Assembly (NCBI GenBank): GCA_003483885.1
Contig: DMXI01000347.1
Span: 1-26,314, forward strand
Length of the DNA: 26,314 nt
From: Microscillaceae bacterium
Lineage (GTDB): Bacteria > Bacteroidota > Bacteroidia > Cytophagales > Microscillaceae
Direction: 5' to 3'
A program made the position numbers and the translations under genes. Below the pieces are notes generated by a model. The model did no database searches. It saw nothing but the letters and a program-made list of their open reading frames with translations, and was not told the origin of the DNA. Of the stretch, positions 1-8,024 are shown piece after piece; the stretch's first letter is position 1, and the number at the start of each line of letters is the position of its first letter.

Positions 1-1247
1 ATACTGATAATCCTTGTGGGGAGGTGGACAACTGGCGAGCAGCCACTGCCACCGCAGGAGGTACTCCTGGCCAAGAAAACTCGGTGAAAGCAGTAAACCC
101 TGACCAAAACGCGCCTACTCTGCTCAAAGCCGAAGCGCTTAATACCGATACAGTCACAGTTACTTTCAATGAAAAAATGGATAGTACCAGTTTGGTCAAT
201 GCCGTTTATGCCCTAAGTAATGGCGCCTCGGTACAAAATGTTACTTTGATAGGTCCCGACTTCAAAGTAGTGCAACTGAAAGTCGCTACTGCTTTGCAAA
301 CCAAAACGGTATATACGCTTACCGTCAATAATGCCAATGACTGTAGCGGCAATGCCCTTGGTACTACCAATACCACTCGTTTTGCACTGGCCGAACAGGG
401 AGATTCACTCGATATTGTACTCAATGAGGTATTGTTTAACCCTCGTACTGGGGGTGTCGATTTTGTAGAAATCTACAACAACTCCGACAAATACATCAAC
501 CTGAAAGACTGGCAACTGGGCAATGTAGACAGTGATGGGAATATAGCCAATCTGAAACTTCTGACTAGTGAAAATTCGGTCTTGGCTCCTAAAAATTACC
601 GAGTGCTCACGACCAATCAAGCCGATATTCAGATGAATTACCCACGCACTCCTGATTCTACTTTTTTGGTGATGGCTACCCTCCCTGGATACAACGATTC
701 GGAAGGATCAGTGATTTTGCTCAACAATCTTAATCAGTTGATGGAACGGTTTGATTACAAAGATGATTTTCATTTTCCTTTGATTGACGATAAAAACGGG
801 GTCTCACTGGAACGCATCAGTTTTACGGCTCCTGTCAACAACTCAAATAGTTGGCAATCGGCGGCTAGTACGGTAGGTTTTGCTACTCCTGGTTTACCCA
901 ACTCGCAACAAAGTGGCGTAGCAGGTGGAGGTGAAAACATTACATTGGATAATCAGGTAATTACCCCCAATGGTGATGGAGACCGCGATTTTGTAACCAT
1001 CAATTACAAATTTGCTCAAAGTGGGACCACGGTCAATATGACTATTTTTGATAAACGAGGACGACAGGTAAAGAGGCTGGTACAAAACGACTTGGCCGCT
1101 ACCGAGGGCTTTTATACCTGGGATGGCACCAACGATTCGGGCCAAAGGGTGCGTATGGGCTACTATATCATTTTTGTAGAAACCTTTGATCTTAGCGGCA
1201 ATAAAGAACGTTTTAAAAAGCCGATAGTTGTGGGGGCTAGGTTTTAA
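1..1247 (+). CDS. Lamin-tail / Ig-like secreted protein with FlgD-type C-terminus (5' partial)
   Basis: Only the C-terminal 414 residues are visible. The frame is open to base 3 with no stop, so the GTG at 24 is not the real start. In the visible fragment I see: the end of a lamin-tail domain (residues about 1-35, with DNWRA and GGTPGQENSV, the usual end of this fold); an SbsA-type Ig-like domain (about 37-133, with VTVTFNEKMD); a second lamin-tail domain (about 136-305, with IVLNEVLFNP, DFVEIYNNS and LKDWQLGN); and a FlgD-like C-terminal Ig domain (about 315-414, with ITPNGDGDRDFV, TWDGTNDSG and GYYIIFVE). Such proteins are exported surface or extracellular proteins of Bacteroidetes. The FlgD-like domain may act in secretion or attachment, but that is inference. 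No catalytic domain is visible in this part. It converges on the phosphatase gene that ends at 1317. Confidence 0.85.
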   Translation, partial: TDNPCGEVDNWRAATATAGGTPGQENSVKAVNPDQNAPTLLKAEALNTDTVTVTFNEKMDSTSLVNAVYALSNGASVQNVTLIGPDFKVVQLKVATALQTKTVYTLTVNNANDCSGNALGTTNTTRFALAEQGDSLDIVLNEVLFNPRTGGVDFVEIYNNSDKYINLKDWQLGNVDSDGNIANLKLLTSENSVLAPKNYRVLTTNQADIQMNYPRTPDSTFLVMATLPGYNDSEGSVILLNNLNQLMERFDYKDDFHFPLIDDKNGVSLERISFTAPVNNSNSWQSAASTVGFATPGLPNSQQSGVAGGGENITLDNQVITPNGDGDRDFVTINYKFAQSGTTVNMTIFDKRGRQVKRLVQNDLAATEGFYTWDGTNDSGQRVRMGYYIIFVETFDLSGNKERFKKPIVVGARF

Positions 1248-1248
1248 A

Positions 1249-1318
1249 AAAGAATAATGAATATCGATTAAAGAATAGTGAATGTTGAATAAGTAGACCC
1301 TTCTTTATTCACAATTCT
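1249..1318. repeat. A/T-rich dispersed-type repeat with hairpin between convergent genes
   Basis: The gap between the convergent genes holds GAAT-rich iterations and an imperfect inverted repeat: 1272-1283 (AGAATAGTGAAT) pairs with 1307-1318 (ATTCACAATTCT) at 10 of 12 positions. The right arm runs into the stop codon of the minus-strand phosphatase gene. Read on the minus strand, the hairpin is followed by an A/T-rich stretch ending in six T's (complement of 1246-1251), so it may also act as a terminator. Similar GAATATTGAAT-type repeats are common in Bacteroidetes intergenic regions. Terminator activity is inferred. Confidence 0.45.
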
Positions 1319-2525
1319 ATAAGTCTATCTTTGCTCCAATGATCAAGATATCATCCAATTGAGATTCGTTGCCCATGACCATCCACTGAGCCATTTTATT
1401 GTCCAAAATGTGGCCTTGTTCGGTGAGCGGTTTTGCGTGGATTTCGGTAAGTAACTCAAGCAATTGCTTGCTCATGAACTTTTCATTATGCTCTCCTCCA
1501 AACTGATCCTGGTAACCATCAGAATATAAATAAATAGTGGTAGGCACCTCCAGATTAATCACATGATTGGTAAAGTTACGTTCGTTCTGGTTACGCTTCC
1601 AATTGCTCCCAATGGGTGTTTTGTCACCTTTGATTTTGGTGGCATAACCATTCTGGAAATATAGCAATGGGTTTTTAGCTCCTGAAAACTCCATTTTTTT
1701 CTGGTCTTGATCAATAATTACCAAGGCCATATCCATTCCGTCACGGTTATCGGTTTGTTCTTGCTTAAGCAACGTACATATTTGGATGTGCAATTCGTTC
1801 AATACTTCGTTGGCGTGAATATCAGGATTTTCTTTGATGATGTTTTTAAGGCAAATATTCCCAATCATACTCATAAAAGCACCTGGAATACCGTGTCCAG
1901 TACAATCTACCGCTGCCAATACTACTCGATGATCTATTTGGTGAAACCAGTAAAAATCGCCACTGACAATGTCACGGGGTTTAAACAAAATAAAGTGCTC
2001 AGGCAATATACTTTGCAAGACGGCTTGATCTGGTAAAATGGCTTCCTGAATACGCTTGGCGTATTTGATACTATCGGTAATGTTTTTGTTTTTTTCGTCT
2101 ACTATGGCCTTTTGCTCTGCCAACAACCGTTTTTGCTTGCTGATTTCGCGAATATACATCTGCTTGTCTATCACTGCTTTTACTCTGGCTCGTAGCACTA
2201 GTTCTTTGATGGGTTTGGTGATGTAATCGGCCGCTCCCAACTCAAAACATTCTGAGAGTACCCGGTCATCGGTTTCACCCGTCATCATAATCACCTCAAT
2301 GTCATGGTAGGCTTCGGTACTTTTAAGTTCCCGCAAAAGCGACACCCCATCTCTTCCAGCCATGTTGATGTCAAGCAAGATTAAATCAAAATGATCGCTG
2401 TCTAGTTTTCTAAACAAAAAATCGGCTTTGGGAATGAAGTCATAGTCATAACCAAAGGATTCCAGCAATGTGCTCACTTGTTGTATTACCTGGCGCTCGT
2501 CGTCCAGTATTAGTATCTTACTCAT
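1317..2525 (-). CDS. Response regulator with SpoIIE-type PP2C serine phosphatase output
   Basis: 402 residues. Receiver domain 1-120: acidic pair D8/D9, phosphoacceptor D52 (LILLDINMAGRDG), conserved T/K near MTGE and ITKPI. A coiled-coil linker (about 121-165) ends in the NITDSIKYAKRIQEAILP signature that joins sensors to SpoIIE domains in Bacteroidetes. The PP2C/SpoIIE domain spans about 175-402, with the metal-binding motifs SGDFYW (188-193), DCTGHG (207-212), DGMDMAL (262-268), YSDGYQDQFGG (334-344) and DDI (391-393), so it looks catalytically complete. The family dephosphorylates phosphoserine or phosphothreonine on partner-switch antagonists (RsbV-type); none is encoded nearby. Its start overlaps the stop of the upstream kinase by 8 bp, which indicates translational coupling. 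It is probably the output of the two hybrid kinases upstream. Confidence 0.93.
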   Translation of the reverse strand: MSKILILDDERQVIQQVSTLLESFGYDYDFIPKADFLFRKLDSDHFDLILLDINMAGRDGVSLLRELKSTEAYHDIEVIMMTGETDDRVLSECFELGAADYITKPIKELVLRARVKAVIDKQMYIREISKQKRLLAEQKAIVDEKNKNITDSIKYAKRIQEAILPDQAVLQSILPEHFILFKPRDIVSGDFYWFHQIDHRVVLAAVDCTGHGIPGAFMSMIGNICLKNIIKENPDIHANEVLNELHIQICTLLKQEQTDNRDGMDMALVIIDQDQKKMEFSGAKNPLLYFQNGYATKIKGDKTPIGSNWKRNQNERNFTNHVINLEVPTTIYLYSDGYQDQFGGEHNEKFMSKQLLELLTEIHAKPLTEQGHILDNKMAQWMVMGNESQLDDILIIGAKIDL

Positions 2526-4758
2526 TGTGTAGACTATTTTTAAGCGATTCTTTTAGTAAACCTTCGTCTCCAGCAAATACCGCATCTTCTAGTTGATCGC
2601 ATAGCGCGAGATAGGCCGATTGAGAACCTTCACTTAAAACTCTCACTTGATTGATATGACCCAGAATGCGCTTCGTTTCAAATATAGGCGTATTTTCAAT
2701 TTTTTGTAATAAAGTTGTGATTTCCTGCAACTTTTCCACACTCAGCACCTGCGATTCTGACGATGCTTTTTCTCCTTGTTTCTTTTCTTGCCCTTCTTCA
2801 GGCTCTATCCTCAAATATTTTTTAAATACCGGAAACAGCTTTTCAAAATCAATCGGTTTTGTAAGATATTCGTTCACTCCATTGCGAAAAGCTCTTCGCT
2901 GTTGGTTTTTAAAAGCATCGGCCGACAAAGCCACAATGGGTGTTTTGAACAAGCCTTCGGTATTTCTAATTTTTTTAGTGGCTTCTAACCCACTCATTTC
3001 AGGCATATGCATATCCATCAAAATCAAGTCAGGCAAAATCTCCTGGGCTTTTTGCACTCCTATTACTCCATTTTCTGCCAAATGCATCTCAAGGCCCAGT
3101 TGATGAAACATGGCCCGCATCATTTCCTGATTGAGTTGGTTATCTTCTACCACCAATACCTTATTGTCCTTGGCAAATGTAACATCCTGTGGCTCTACCT
3201 TTACCGTTTTCTTTACCCTTTGCGAAGCAGCTTCATAGGGAATAGTTACTATAAAAGTAGCCCCTTCTCCTTCTACGCTTTCTACGGTTACATCTCCGCC
3301 TAGTAAACGAGCCATTTGCCGAGTAATGGTAAGTCCCAACCCAGTACCTCCAAAACGACGGGTTACTGAATTGTCGGCTTGCTCAAAAGGTTCAAAAATA
3401 CTCTCCAGGCGGTTGGCCGCAATCCCAATACCTTCGTCTATCACTTTAAACACTGCAATTGATTCGTTTTCGTCTTTGTAAGCCAATAACTGTACTTTTT
3501 TACCCGAATCAGTAAACTTAATCGCATTGCTGGTCAAATTCATCAAGATTTGATTGAGTTTGGTGCGATCGGTACACACAAACTCTGGCAATCGGGCATC
3601 AAAATCATAGATGAACTGAATATCTTTTTCCAGAGCTTTGGCTTTGTTGATATGGAAAATAGACTGGAATAGTTGTTTAAGGTTTAGATCTTCTTTGGAT
3701 AGAGAGAGTTTACCAGCCTCAATTTTTGATAAGTCTAAAATATTGTTGATCAACTCCGAAAGGTTTTCCCCACTCATCTTGATGTTGTTGAGGTATTGCT
3801 GATCTTCAGTAGGTAGGTTTAATTCAGGACTTCTCAACTTCAGGATTTGACTAAAACCTAAAATGGCGTTGAGCGGCGAACGAATCTCGTGGCTCATATT
3901 GGCCAAAAAACGGGTTTTAGATTGATTGGCTTTTTCGGCAATTTCTTTGGAATGCCTCATTTCAACTTGAGCTTCTTTAAGTTCTTTGACTTTTTTGTTC
4001 AGTTCTTTGGTACGCTCTTCTACCTTTTCTTCCAGCCTGCCATTCAATATTTTGACCTCTTCGTAAGTACGCTGCATTTCTATCTCGCTGGCCATTAATT
4101 CCTCTGACTGGTACAAAAGCTTTTTTTGGCTTTTCATCAGGGCATCATTTTGAGCTTGTGACTCCTCCAATAAATGCAATATCTTATCCTGTGCTCGGCG
4201 ATTTTGCTTGATAAAGCTGCTGGCTATCAGGTAATTGATAAAAATCAACATGCTCAAAAGCGAAAACTTTGTAATGCGATCGGGACGCTCAATAGGTGCT
4301 GAAAAAAATAACTGATAATTGGTAAACTCTAACAAAATCAAAAAGGTAAGTGCTATTCCGTTGAAAATGGCCCGATAACGTTTCTCTTTTTCATTAAAGA
4401 TAAACATAGGCACGACGATGAGCACCACATAAGTATATTGAAACCCCCATTCTTTGCCAATAGAGGGTATCATGTATAGCATCAACAAGTTAAAAGCACC
4501 CAACAAGAGTATTTTAGCAACCAGGTATTGGCGACGATAGTTTAAAAAGAAAGCGGCCAGATAAGTAATGTCTCCTGGAATTTCGGTAAGCAGTAAAGGC
4601 CACGAACCTATGTAGATATAATAAGGAATAAAGCCTAAAACACTGGTCAATAACAGAAAAAAGCACAATTGGTTGATAATACGAACTCGAGAGATATCAT
4701 CGCGATCCATCTCAGGCGTAACACCAACATTGTAAACCTTTATTAATAATTTCTTCAT
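2518..4758 (-). CDS. Membrane hybrid histidine kinase (no PAS domain)
   Basis: 746 residues. The N-terminal sensor (about 28-185) is five or six hydrophobic segments with no large external loop and no recognisable ligand domain, a 7TM/MASE-like layout. A coiled coil follows (about 187-278). HisKA: phosphorylated H290 in FLANMSHEIRSPLNAILGF; note Ser, not Thr, at H+4. HATPase: NLTSNAIKFT (407-416), DEGIGI (441-446), FGGTGLGL (469-476). Receiver 532-650: E538/D539, D582 (ILMDMHMP), K634. A helical tail of about 75 residues after the receiver (671-746) is strongly conserved in the upstream paralogue and has no Hpt motif. It sits 48 bp downstream of that paralogue and overlaps the following phosphatase gene, so this is one operon. 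It is a tandem duplicate of the 4807-7551 gene that lacks the PAS domain. Confidence 0.94.
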   Translation of the reverse strand: MKKLLIKVYNVGVTPEMDRDDISRVRIINQLCFFLLLTSVLGFIPYYIYIGSWPLLLTEIPGDITYLAAFFLNYRRQYLVAKILLLGAFNLLMLYMIPSIGKEWGFQYTYVVLIVVPMFIFNEKEKRYRAIFNGIALTFLILLEFTNYQLFFSAPIERPDRITKFSLLSMLIFINYLIASSFIKQNRRAQDKILHLLEESQAQNDALMKSQKKLLYQSEELMASEIEMQRTYEEVKILNGRLEEKVEERTKELNKKVKELKEAQVEMRHSKEIAEKANQSKTRFLANMSHEIRSPLNAILGFSQILKLRSPELNLPTEDQQYLNNIKMSGENLSELINNILDLSKIEAGKLSLSKEDLNLKQLFQSIFHINKAKALEKDIQFIYDFDARLPEFVCTDRTKLNQILMNLTSNAIKFTDSGKKVQLLAYKDENESIAVFKVIDEGIGIAANRLESIFEPFEQADNSVTRRFGGTGLGLTITRQMARLLGGDVTVESVEGEGATFIVTIPYEAASQRVKKTVKVEPQDVTFAKDNKVLVVEDNQLNQEMMRAMFHQLGLEMHLAENGVIGVQKAQEILPDLILMDMHMPEMSGLEATKKIRNTEGLFKTPIVALSADAFKNQQRRAFRNGVNEYLTKPIDFEKLFPVFKKYLRIEPEEGQEKKQGEKASSESQVLSVEKLQEITTLLQKIENTPIFETKRILGHINQVRVLSEGSQSAYLALCDQLEDAVFAGDEGLLKESLKNSLHNE

Positions 4759-4806
4759 TTATCTATATATAAAGATGTATTCAATAGTGTTTAAGGAGCT
4801 TTTGAC

Positions 4807-7551
4807 CTATTCAATTTCAGTCAGTAGCTCTTTCAGCATTTCTTCATCTCCAGCAAATACGGCATCCTCTATCTTGTCACACAGTACCAGATAAGGAGCG
4901 TTGGTACCTTCGCTCAAATCACGAATTTCATTGACCAACCCTACAATTTGTTTGGTTTCAAAAATAGGAATTTGTTCAATTTGTTGAAGCTTGGCTTCAA
5001 TGGTTTGTAATGCTTCTGCCGACAACGCTTTATGTCCATTTAGAGCCGTACTTTGCGTGGTGTCACTGACCTCTTCTTTTTTGAGATGTTTTACCATTAC
5101 AGGTAAAAGCTTATCAAAATCAATGGGCTTGGTAATATACTCGTTTACTCCCGCATCAAAAGCCTTTTTTTGTTGCTCAGTAAAAGCATCGGCTGATACT
5201 GCTACAATAGGAGTATCCTGAAAGTCAGCCAGTTCCCTGATCTTACGAGTGGTCTCAATGCCATCCATCAAGGGCATGTGCATATCCATCAAAATCAAAT
5301 CTGGATGAATCTCTTTGGCTTTTTCCAATCCTTCTACCCCATTTTCGGCCAGGTGCATTGTCAATCCGAGCTCTTGAAAAATAGCCCGCATCATGTCTTG
5401 GTTGAGTTGGTTGTCTTCTACTACCAATACTTTATTTTTAGGGCTAAATACTACCCCATCTATGTTGTACTGTTCTCGGTTAATTTCTACTTGAGTGGCT
5501 TCTTCGTAAGGCAACAACACACTAAACACGGTTCCTTCACCTTCGTTGCTCTGCACCGCAATGCTTCCTCCCAGCAATTCTATCATTTTTTTGGTAATGG
5601 TTAGCCCCAGGCCAGTACCGCCAAACTTACGGGTTACCGAATTATCGGCTTGCTCAAATGGTTTAAAAATGTGCTCTATCCTATTTTCAGCAATACCAAT
5701 GCCTTCGTCTTCTATTTCAAATAGAATCTGTTTTTTGTCGTGTACTTTGCGAGCAGTAATATTTACCTGACGGTTAGAGGGAGTAAATTTAATGGCATTG
5801 GAGGTGAGATTCATCAAGATTTGGTTGAGTTTGGTGCGATCTGAGCTAATCAACTCAGGAATGCGTTCGTCAAAGTCATAATTAAACTTGATGCCTTTCT
5901 CGATGGTTTTGGCTTTGTTGATGTGAAAAATGGCCTTGAATAATTGTTTCACGTTCAAGGTCTCGATGGAAGTAGTAAGTTTACCTGCTTCGATTTTGGA
6001 TAAATCCAGGATATTGTTGATCAACTCTGACAAGTTCTCACCACTCATCTTGATGTTTTCGAGATACTGTTTGTCCTCTCGGGCCATTTCAATGTTTTTG
6101 CTGCGCATCATCAGGATTTGGCTAAATCCCACAATGGCATTGAGCGGCGAACGAATTTCGTGACTCATATTGGCCAAAAACTGGGTTTTGGCTTCATTGG
6201 CTCGCTCTGCCAGGTCTTTGGCCGCCTTCATATCTATTTGAGCCTGGTTGAGTTCTTCTATCTTGGTTTCGAGCTCTTCAGCATTGATACGAAGTACTTC
6301 TTCTTGCTCCATCAGCATTTCCTGGGCAGCTTTTTGGAGGGTAATATCTCGTTGAATCATCGCAAAACACAGCCACTCTTCAGTCTCGTGATTAATTACC
6401 GGAAACACACTGGTATGCACATCGATCAATTCATTATGCTTAAAGTGGCGTTGTTTTATTTCACCAATCCATTGCCCATGTTCAGCCACTTCTGGTATGA
6501 CTTCTCCTATTAAACTTATGGGGCTTTCTTTCACATCAAAATCTTCGATTGTGAGGGCAAAAATATCAACGTCATCTGCAATTCCCCGTACTTTTTTACC
6601 CGATTTATTAATGTACAATACTTGGCCATCCATACTTAATAACACGACAAAATCATCGGTGTTGTCCATCATCAAAGCGAGTTTTTGATGCTCGAGTTGG
6701 CTTGTTTTAAGCGCTTCTAAGTTTTGTTTGAGGGCAATTTCCTTTTCTCTCAATTCACTGGTTCTTGCCTCGACTGTCTCTTCCAACTTTTGGCGATGAT
6801 TTTCTAATTGAGAGTTTACAGTTCTTAGTTCTTCCTGGCTTTGGAGCAATTCTTCTTCACTGGTTCTCAACTCATCGTTTTTACTGGCAATTTCATTATG
6901 TTTTTGAATATTTTCTTCATTTACCAGATTGAGTTTTTCGTACGCTTCAGCCAACTCGTTTTTAGTCAGTAAATCCTTGTCTAATTTAACTTTAGCCAAA
7001 ATAAATACAATGGAAATAATAGCGAGTATATTGATCACTACCAGTACAATAGATACTTGTAAAGTAAATATCTCGGGTTTGAATCTGGCAATATATGGCT
7101 CTAACCACAACGAAAATAAGGTCAACCCAATAAAGAAAAAAAGCCAATGGTAAGGGTTCTTGCCTCGTAGCAAAGTAACAGAACCCATTAAGGCCAATAC
7201 TGACCACAACATAACTACACCTGATGCCAAAAAACCACCCAGCATCCATTGCATGCTAAAAGGCAATAACATGCTCATAATAATCTGGAAGGCCCGGGCA
7301 AACTGAAACTTGTTGGAGTAATGAAAATACAAGATGTTGCAAAAAGACAAGACCACATACCCATATGGAATGAGCATAGGCAGGTATAAGTTAAAAGCGA
7401 CTAAAATACTCCCCCACATGATTCCACCCAATGACATTAAAATGGCCAGGAAAACCAATAGATTTTTGGTAGTCGTGGTTGCTTTGTCGTCTTGAGGGCG
7501 AATACCAATCTTGGCTATTTTAGCAATAAGATTTGTATATACTTGATTCAT
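4807..7551 (-). CDS. Membrane PAS hybrid histidine kinase, first gene of operon
   Basis: 914 residues. Six hydrophobic segments (about 31-187), then a long coiled coil (190-285) rich in EELRxxxxEL heptads, a PAS domain (about 287-405, ending in MIQRDIT), a second coiled coil (406-455), HisKA with H464 (NMSHEIRSPLNAIVGF, again Ser at H+4), HATPase (NLTSNAIKFT 581-590, DEGIGI 615-620, FGGTGLGL 643-650), and a receiver with D712/D713-region acids and phosphoacceptor D756. The conserved helical tail covers about 838-914, including IPIFETKQIVG and EDAVFAGDEE. From HisKA to the C-terminus it is closely similar to the next gene, so the pair arose by duplication followed by divergence of the sensor end. 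The ATG at 7551 fits the start of the first hydrophobic region. Upstream lie a triple TTGRGATTG repeat and a candidate sigma-54 promoter. Confidence 0.94.
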   Translation of the reverse strand: MNQVYTNLIAKIAKIGIRPQDDKATTTTKNLLVFLAILMSLGGIMWGSILVAFNLYLPMLIPYGYVVLSFCNILYFHYSNKFQFARAFQIIMSMLLPFSMQWMLGGFLASGVVMLWSVLALMGSVTLLRGKNPYHWLFFFIGLTLFSLWLEPYIARFKPEIFTLQVSIVLVVINILAIISIVFILAKVKLDKDLLTKNELAEAYEKLNLVNEENIQKHNEIASKNDELRTSEEELLQSQEELRTVNSQLENHRQKLEETVEARTSELREKEIALKQNLEALKTSQLEHQKLALMMDNTDDFVVLLSMDGQVLYINKSGKKVRGIADDVDIFALTIEDFDVKESPISLIGEVIPEVAEHGQWIGEIKQRHFKHNELIDVHTSVFPVINHETEEWLCFAMIQRDITLQKAAQEMLMEQEEVLRINAEELETKIEELNQAQIDMKAAKDLAERANEAKTQFLANMSHEIRSPLNAIVGFSQILMMRSKNIEMAREDKQYLENIKMSGENLSELINNILDLSKIEAGKLTTSIETLNVKQLFKAIFHINKAKTIEKGIKFNYDFDERIPELISSDRTKLNQILMNLTSNAIKFTPSNRQVNITARKVHDKKQILFEIEDEGIGIAENRIEHIFKPFEQADNSVTRKFGGTGLGLTITKKMIELLGGSIAVQSNEGEGTVFSVLLPYEEATQVEINREQYNIDGVVFSPKNKVLVVEDNQLNQDMMRAIFQELGLTMHLAENGVEGLEKAKEIHPDLILMDMHMPLMDGIETTRKIRELADFQDTPIVAVSADAFTEQQKKAFDAGVNEYITKPIDFDKLLPVMVKHLKKEEVSDTTQSTALNGHKALSAEALQTIEAKLQQIEQIPIFETKQIVGLVNEIRDLSEGTNAPYLVLCDKIEDAVFAGDEEMLKELLTEIE

Positions 7552-7558
7552 TGTCTTT

Positions 7559-7591
7559 TTGAGATTGCTTGGGATTGTATTTTTGAGATTG
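7559..7591 (-). promoter_or_regulatory. Triple 9-bp repeat in leader of the kinase operon
   Basis: Three copies of TTGRGATTG lie at 7559-7567, 7569-7577 (TTGGGATTG) and 7583-7591. On the coding strand they read CAATCYCAA and end 7 bases before the kinase ATG. The outer copies are part of a 12-bp perfect repeat (TTTTTGAGATTG) with a 24-bp period. A position this close to the start codon suggests post-transcriptional control or a regulator site, but this is untested. Confidence 0.4.
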
Positions 7592-7610
7592 TTTTTTTTG
7601 GTATTATGTG

Positions 7611-7626
7611 GGCAAATTCTACGCCA
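7611..7626 (-). promoter_or_regulatory. Candidate sigma-54 promoter of the hybrid kinase operon
   Basis: Minus-strand TGGCGT-N5-TTGCC matches the sigma-54 consensus TGGCAC-N5-TTGCW at TGGC and TTGC, with GG and GC separated by exactly 10 bases. Transcription would start near 7600, leaving a leader of about 50 bases before the ATG at 7551. The -12 half also forms one arm of a perfect 10-bp inverted repeat (7610-7619 with 7684-7693). It is a match by eye only. Confidence 0.45.
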
Positions 7627-8024
7627 CCTGCCTTATTTTTCTTGTATTGGACAAATCACATTTGAATTGATTTCAAAAGGAGGGAATTTGCCCAGCCTGA
7701 TAGCTTATAAAGACACCTTTGTCCTTTTTGTACTCAAAAGATGTTAAATCTTAACATTTTTTTATCAACTCTATTTTTAATAAGCCAATAACCTCCACTT
7801 ACCGGGTATTTTTTTGGATGTGCTTGTATTTGACCACTACGCAAAAATCGCTTTTTAGTTAACCCAATTTAGGGCAGTAGCAAATTACTAGTGAGTATTA
7901 AGTAGTATTACTCAAATTAGCCTTTAGCGTGCTTTTGTAAGGGATTTTAGCGCCAAATAGGACGGTTTTTGTAAGGGTAGTTCATATAAAATTCAATTCG
8001 AACTATCAGGAAAAATAACGAACT
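7627..8024. other. Divergent intergenic region between kinase operon and PAS protein
   Basis: A/T-rich region between divergent genes, 473 bp in all from 7552. Apart from the leader repeats and sigma-54 candidate listed separately, it contains an 11-bp direct repeat TTTTGTAAGGG at 7933-7943 and 7967-7977 (34-bp period), 48 to 92 bp upstream of the plus-strand gene at 8025, which could be an operator for that gene. I found no convincing -33/-7 promoter for 8025 and no convincing coding sequence; a 62-codon plus-strand frame at 7559-7747 looks spurious. Confidence 0.5.

Noticed and set aside
3007..5604. Two similar plus-strand frames (3007-3303 and 5278-5604, both beginning MHIHQNQ) opposite the two hybrid kinases
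   Set aside because: They resemble each other only because the sense-strand receiver domains are paralogous; they are antisense shadows.
2518..7551. Hpt domains in the C-terminal tails of the hybrid kinases
   Set aside because: No His in an HxxKG context; the tails are conserved but have no phosphorylatable His motif.
7559..7747. Plus-strand 62-codon frame in the leader of the hybrid kinase operon
   Set aside because: It has a non-ATG start, a composition like translated A/T-rich leader, no ribosome-binding site, and it overlaps repeats and the promoter candidate.
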